Source of the DNA: JBCCIM01 sp965263205
Lineage (GTDB): Bacteria; Bacteroidota; Rhodothermia; Rhodothermales; JAHQVL01
DNA: 64,000 nt
Direction of reading: 5' to 3'
Assembly (NCBI GenBank): GCA_965263205.1
Contig: CBDHHF010000035.1
Span: forward strand, 62,001-126,000
The notes beneath the pieces were generated by a model, which was not told the DNA's origin, ran no database searches, and saw only the letters and a list, made by a program, of their open reading frames with translations. Of the stretch, positions 59,749 to 64,000 are shown in pieces; positions within the stretch are counted from its first letter, which is position 1; every line of letters begins with the position of its first letter. The position numbers and the translations under genes were made by a program.

Positions 59749-61692
59749 ATGCGGTATCTCCCTTCCTATACCTATACCCTTGTGGTAGTTGTACTTCTTC
59801 TGTCTATCCCCCTGCTGGCAGGTTGCCAGGAAACCCCCGCCTCTTCTCGCGCAGCCTCTGACGCCCGTACAGAAGCCGGCCGGGCCTTGATTGAGCAGCA
59901 ACTTGCTGAAGCTGAATCCACTGTACATGCCATGCTTGCCGAGGTGAGCGATTCCACGACAACGCTATCCCTCGAAACGCTATCACCACGCTTTCACGAA
60001 GCACGTAACGCTTTTAAATCTGTCGAATTTCTGCTGGCCTACCACTACCCGGGTGTTGGCAAGAAACTAAACGGTCCTCCCCTGCCCTGGATTGAAGATT
60101 ACGACCCCAACGCTACCATTATCGATCCTGAAGGCTTTCAGGTACTCGAAGAACGGCTTTTTGCTGAAGAAACGCTGGATCGTGATGCGCTTGTCGAAGA
60201 GCTGAAAATTATGGCCGCCAATATCAAGCGTGTACGGCAATACAACGAACTGACAATTTACACGGACCGCCACGCCATCGAAAGCTTCCGACTGGGCCTG
60301 GTTCGTCTCATGGCCCTGGGTATTTCGGGCTTTGACTCGCCTGTAGTGCAGGCTTCACTCGAAGAATCCGCCCTTGTATTTGAAGGCATGGAAGAAGCCA
60401 TTGCCCCTTATTTAGCGGATGTGCCGGCTTCGCTTGCTGAAGAAATTACTTCACTGTTCGAAGCAAACAAGGCGTACTTGAGAAGCCCGGATCATGATTT
60501 TATCACGTTCGATCGTGTTACTTACATCCGTGACTACATGAACCCGCTTTCGCGTGCGTTCAACAAACTAACTGATGAAGTAGGCGCGCCCCCGGCTCCA
60601 GTACCGAAGCCTTTCAACGACTGGCAGACCATTTTTGACGCGGATGCCTACAACGCAGCCTTTTTTGCACCACCCGAAGCGGGCGATGCTACACCAGCAC
60701 GCGTTGCGCTTGGCAAGCAACTTTTTTACGATCCCATCCTTTCGCAAAACAACCAGCGCTCGTGTGCCTCATGCCACCAGCCCGACAAAGCATTTGCCGA
60801 AAACAAAGTCAAAAGCGTGGGCTTCGATTTCCAGGGCACAACGCTGCGAAATGCGCCAACGCTGATCAATGCCGGCCTCCAATCCAGCTCCTCCTACGAT
60901 CTCAAAACCCTTTTTGTCGAAGACCGGGTGGCCCGTGTGCTGACAAACAAAGCAGAGATGCACACAACCCCTGAAGAAGTTGTCAGCAAACTAAAACAAA
61001 GCGCTGAATACATGGCCCAATTCGAAGCAGCATTTGGGCCGGCTACATCCGATGCCGTACTCGAACAGCAACTCTACTTCGCCTTGTCAGATTTTGTCCG
61101 TTCGCTAAACGGCATGAACAGCGCATTCGATAAATACATGCGCGGGGAAACAGATGCTATTGATGCCTCGGTAAAACGCGGCTTCAACCTGTTCATGGGC
61201 AAAGCCCTTTGCGGCACATGCCACTTCATGCCGTTGTTCACTGGCATGGTACCACCAGCTTATTCGGAGCACGAAGCAGAAATCATTGGCGTCCCGAGCG
61301 CCCCGGATACAGTAAACGCCACGGTAGATCCGGATACAGGGAAGTACGTGCTCTACCAGTACGACCTCCACCGCTTTTCGTTTAAGACGCCCACTGTAAG
61401 AAATGCAGCCCTCACAGCGCCCTACATGCACAACGGGGTTTACGAGACGCTGGAGGAAGTCATTGACTTTTACAATCGGGGTGGTGGCGCCGGCATCGGC
61501 ATCGACCTGGAATTCCAGACGCTCCCGCCAGATCAGCTGAATCTTACAGAGGCTGAGGTTTCCGACCTCGTCTCTTTCATGGAATCCCTGACAGATACCA
61601 CCTACATGACATCCGTACCAAGTACGTTACCAACCGTCATCGACCCCGAGACGGGAGCTCCTATCCAGCGAGTCGTTGGCGGTATTTACTAA
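59749..61692 (+). CDS. MauG/cytochrome c peroxidase-like lipoprotein with imelysin-like N-terminus
   Basis: A 647-residue lipoprotein (lipobox LLAGC, Cys26). Residues 40-290 are all-helical and similar in layout to imelysin-like domains (FHEARNAFKSVEFLLAYHYPG, FQVLEERLFAEETLDRDALVEELKIMAANIKRV). The C-terminal part is a di-heme peroxidase of the MauG group, with heme sites CASCH (Cys339-His343) and CGTCH (Cys488-His492) and the TLRNAPTLINAGLQ and TPTVRNAALTAPYMHNG blocks. Such proteins are often associated with metal uptake or periplasmic redox chemistry. The ZIP transporter gene follows 48 bp downstream on the same strand. Confidence 0.9.
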   Translation: MRYLPSYTYTLVVVVLLLSIPLLAGCQETPASSRAASDARTEAGRALIEQQLAEAESTVHAMLAEVSDSTTTLSLETLSPRFHEARNAFKSVEFLLAYHYPGVGKKLNGPPLPWIEDYDPNATIIDPEGFQVLEERLFAEETLDRDALVEELKIMAANIKRVRQYNELTIYTDRHAIESFRLGLVRLMALGISGFDSPVVQASLEESALVFEGMEEAIAPYLADVPASLAEEITSLFEANKAYLRSPDHDFITFDRVTYIRDYMNPLSRAFNKLTDEVGAPPAPVPKPFNDWQTIFDADAYNAAFFAPPEAGDATPARVALGKQLFYDPILSQNNQRSCASCHQPDKAFAENKVKSVGFDFQGTTLRNAPTLINAGLQSSSSYDLKTLFVEDRVARVLTNKAEMHTTPEEVVSKLKQSAEYMAQFEAAFGPATSDAVLEQQLYFALSDFVRSLNGMNSAFDKYMRGETDAIDASVKRGFNLFMGKALCGTCHFMPLFTGMVPPAYSEHEAEIIGVPSAPDTVNATVDPDTGKYVLYQYDLHRFSFKTPTVRNAALTAPYMHNGVYETLEEVIDFYNRGGGAGIGIDLEFQTLPPDQLNLTEAEVSDLVSFMESLTDTTYMTSVPSTLPTVIDPETGAPIQRVVGGIY

Positions 61693-61740
61693 TTCCTGCA
61701 GTGCCCTTGTAGCAAGATAAACCCCTTTATCACGAGTCAC

Positions 61741-62490
61741 ATGCTGCTTTCTGAATCCATTGATATTTTCTGGTTCGCGATGATCACGGCTGTCGCCACT
61801 GGCGTTGGCGCGCTGCCGTTCTACTTCATGAGCGACATTAAAGAGCGCTGGCTTGGCCTTGCAAACGCGCTCGCTGCCGGCCTGATGCTCGCAGCAAGTA
61901 TTGCGCTTGTTTATGAAGGCTCGCGATTTGGATTAGGAAGCGTTGCTTTGGGATTTGGTCTTGGCATTGTCTTCATCTGGCTTAGCGATAAATTTCTCGA
62001 ACGGTTTGAAGACCTGAAATTGGGGGCCCTCGACGGGCTGAATGCACGAAAAGCCATTCTACTCCTGCTCGTGATGACCTTGCATTCATTTACAGAAGGC
62101 GTTGGCATCGGTGTTTCGTTCGGGGATGGCCACGCCCTGGGCTGGGTGATTACAACCGCAATCGCCATTCACAATATTCCAGAAGGCCTCGCGATAGCTC
62201 TCGTGCTGATCCCGCGCGGTGTCTCTGTACACAAAGCCACCTTGTGGTGTGTGATCTCCAGTCTCCCCCAACCCTTGATGGCTGTACCAGCCTTTCTGTT
62301 TGTCGCCGCATTTGCATCCTTCCTCCCTATCGGCCTCGGCTTTGCAGCCGGCGCCATGACGTGGATGGTTTTCTCTGAGCTGATCCCCGAGGCCATGGAA
62401 AGCACGTCAAGCAGCGAAGTAACGGTTACAGCCCTTTTGTCGATCGCGGCCATGTTGGCCTTCCAGATCATTCTATCCGGTACGTTATAA
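61741..62490 (+). CDS. ZIP family divalent metal transporter
   Basis: A 249-residue transporter with eight membrane spans. The metal-site helices are clear: HSFTEGVGIGVSFGDG (His115, Glu119) and HNIPEGLAIALVL (His144, Glu148). It has no His-rich loop between spans 3 and 4. ZIP proteins import Zn2+, Fe2+ or Mn2+ into the cytoplasm. It lies between the di-heme lipoprotein and another exported protein on the same strand, and the grouping suggests a metal acquisition unit, though no metal-dependent operator is seen. Confidence 0.92.
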   Translation: MLLSESIDIFWFAMITAVATGVGALPFYFMSDIKERWLGLANALAAGLMLAASIALVYEGSRFGLGSVALGFGLGIVFIWLSDKFLERFEDLKLGALDGLNARKAILLLLVMTLHSFTEGVGIGVSFGDGHALGWVITTAIAIHNIPEGLAIALVLIPRGVSVHKATLWCVISSLPQPLMAVPAFLFVAAFASFLPIGLGFAAGAMTWMVFSELIPEAMESTSSSEVTVTALLSIAAMLAFQIILSGTL

Positions 62491-62502
62491 TCTTTAGAAA
62501 CT

Positions 62503-64000
62503 ATGAATCAGCGGCTTCTTTTTGCTCTTTTCTCCCTCCTCCTGCTGTGTGGGTATACCCCAACAGTCTACGCACAAACAACAGCACAGTCTTCGTACCA
62601 GTTCGTTGAAGCTGCTGCGCGTGCAGAAGCAGCAGATGCCTCGATCATTGGCGTTATAGGCGATGGTATTTCGCCAGATGATGGGACGGCCGCTTCATGG
62701 CTCTACCTCGCGCAGTCTGATGCCTCAGAAAGTTTATTTGGTCTGTTGCGCATCGAAAGCTTGATTACAGATCCGATCGATATTTCTGAGCTGCCGGCAG
62801 AAATCACGGATATGTTCGCACCAGGCACGCTCAGCGCGCCCTGGATCGATAGCGATGCCGCAATTGCCATTGCAGAAGCCGGCGGCGGTGCCGAGTTCCG
62901 GGCAACCCATGACGATGCAAACATTACCGCGGCGCTTATTGCCGTACCTGCAATCAACATCGATGGCGTTGAATTGCCACCCTTGTCAGCGCTTTGGGTC
63001 GTCGTTTACTCGTCACTTTCAGATGATGCATTAGCCGCCTCCATCCATGTAATTGAAGCGCAATTTGGGTTGCCATTGGACGTAACGCCAACCACGGCGC
63101 GAGAAAACCTGGCTTCGGCAGATGAAACAGGCGCCGCTTTTGCTGACGACGCTACACTGGTGGGCGTCAGCTCTCTTTTCCCAGATTTTAGCCCTGAAGG
63201 AAAAGCCGCAATCTGGCAGTACACCTACTACTCACCGGCACAGGATGAAAGCCGCAATGTGTACGCGGCGTCTGGCCTTGCCATCGCGGTTGTCCCAACC
63301 CTTGCAGCGCCGGCATCCACAACCGAGCTACCTGAAGCATGGCTCGACAGCCCCGTAGCTGCTGCATACAGCGCTGAACTCGATCCATCAAATGGTCTCG
63401 TGCTTTCCCCCTCGCTGGTCCATGCTCGCCTCTCCCGCGGGCTTAAAAGTGAAACACCGGATGCCGCCTACTGGCAGCTGAACTACGCATTAATTGCGGA
63501 TGGATTCCTTGAAGACCTCGTCGAAGCATTGCTGGACGGATCAGATCTGGATGATGTAAGCCTGGACGGCTTTTCGATAGAATCGCTCTTGATCCCTGCC
63601 ACCGAAGATGATGTAGTCATCGTAGAACCAACACCCAGTGCCTTTACACTTATTGATGCTGCTACAGACCAACCGGTTGACGGCTTCAATCCCATGAATC
63701 AGGACGCTGTACTGGACCTGGCGCTCTTGCCGGCAGGCCTCAATATCACTGCAGCGTTTGAGGGTGATGTTGAATCGGTAACATTCGAGTTGAATGGTAC
63801 GGTTGTCCGCACCGAGCGCGTGGCGCCGTATGCCTTGTTTGGCGACATAAATGGCAACTTTATCGGTGGCAACTTGCCTGTGGGTATCCACGAACTAACC
63901 GCAATCCCGGGCAATACGGCCATTGCTCCGCAAACTGTGACCTTCGAAATCATTGACACCATGCAGCCGGCGGTATTGGGGATTGTAATTGTTGATGCAG
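62503..64000 (+). CDS. Large secreted protein, 3' end beyond the window
   Basis: The frame is open from the ATG at 62503 to the end of the window, at least 499 residues. Signal peptide ends VYAQ. The first 370 residues are acidic and Ala-rich and show three similar segments (for example SIIGVIGDGISPDDGTAASWLYLAQ and ATLVGVSSLFPDFSPEGKAAIWQYTYYS). Then comes a beta domain with FTLIDAATDQPVDGF, LNITAAFEGDVESVTFELNG and VAPYALFGDINGNF, a module seen in large surface proteins of Bacteroidota-like bacteria. A T9SS sorting domain may follow outside the window. It starts 12 bp after the ZIP gene. Confidence 0.8.
   Translation, partial: MNQRLLFALFSLLLLCGYTPTVYAQTTAQSSYQFVEAAARAEAADASIIGVIGDGISPDDGTAASWLYLAQSDASESLFGLLRIESLITDPIDISELPAEITDMFAPGTLSAPWIDSDAAIAIAEAGGGAEFRATHDDANITAALIAVPAINIDGVELPPLSALWVVVYSSLSDDALAASIHVIEAQFGLPLDVTPTTARENLASADETGAAFADDATLVGVSSLFPDFSPEGKAAIWQYTYYSPAQDESRNVYAASGLAIAVVPTLAAPASTTELPEAWLDSPVAAAYSAELDPSNGLVLSPSLVHARLSRGLKSETPDAAYWQLNYALIADGFLEDLVEALLDGSDLDDVSLDGFSIESLLIPATEDDVVIVEPTPSAFTLIDAATDQPVDGFNPMNQDAVLDLALLPAGLNITAAFEGDVESVTFELNGTVVRTERVAPYALFGDINGNFIGGNLPVGIHELTAIPGNTAIAPQTVTFEIIDTMQPAVLGIVIVDA

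Noticed and set aside
1..64000. tRNA genes
   Set aside because: I looked for T-loop-like GTTCGAATC words with paired arms and found none in intergenic DNA.

Overview
The window is ordinary chromosomal sequence of a mesophilic, probably marine, heterotrophic bacterium from the Bacteroidota/Rhodothermota side of the tree. Two secreted proteins end in type IX secretion sorting domains (YPNPF-type C-termini). There are many SPI and SPII signal peptides and outer-membrane beta-barrels, a YtxJ-type bacillithiol-associated protein, and a moderate GC content with a strikingly frequent GCCGGC hexamer. The assignment rests on these traits only. I saw no tRNA, rRNA, CRISPR array, prophage or complete transposase gene.

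Layout. 1-8.8 kb: end of a membrane protein, panD, two secreted proteins, a beta-barrel, then a sodium:solute symporter with a small membrane partner and a 4-hydroxybutyryl-CoA dehydratase-like Fe-S/flavin enzyme. 8.8-9.2 kb: a MITE-like element whose second copy lies at 49.1-49.5 kb. 9.3-19 kb: a DUF4920 lipoprotein, an HxlR regulator divergent from an ABM monooxygenase with a clear operator between them, a Tat-exported glycosylasparaginase, thiE, hemD next to a hemA-hemC fusion gene, and a ytxJ/tlpA-like/YdjM-like operon. 19-31.9 kb: a GNAT + enolase-superfamily (menC/N-succinylamino acid racemase) pair, a hybrid histidine kinase, an S1/P1 nuclease, an Fe3+ ABC importer behind a DtxR-type iron box, and a GHL10 lipoprotein. 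31.9-40.8 kb: an AraC regulator with a membrane domain, a large chemoreceptor with an exact 35-residue coiled-coil repeat, small proteins, an rRNA methyltransferase and a beta-barrel.

40.8-45.2 kb is the most unusual locus: blaI, a blaR1-like M56 antirepressor peptidase and a secreted protein. The peptidase and the secreted protein both carry long arrays of the same 29-residue helical repeat. Upstream of blaI are two identical dyads (TGCTA-N6-TAGCA), facing a divergent gluconate-dehydrogenase-subunit-3/GMC oxidoreductase pair. 47.8-56.2 kb is a carbohydrate region: sialidase-like protein, DTE-family epimerase, LacI regulator, xylA, GH43 and an M24 peptidase. 56.3-64 kb holds a T9SS cargo protein, a PhoX-like lipoprotein, a MauG/cytochrome c peroxidase-like lipoprotein with an imelysin-like N-terminus, a ZIP metal transporter and the start of a large secreted protein that runs off the window.

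The intergenic spaces hold several short-repeat families (tandem 7-mers and 14-mers, imperfect inverted repeats) and several strong intrinsic terminators, some apparently bounding unannotated small transcripts.
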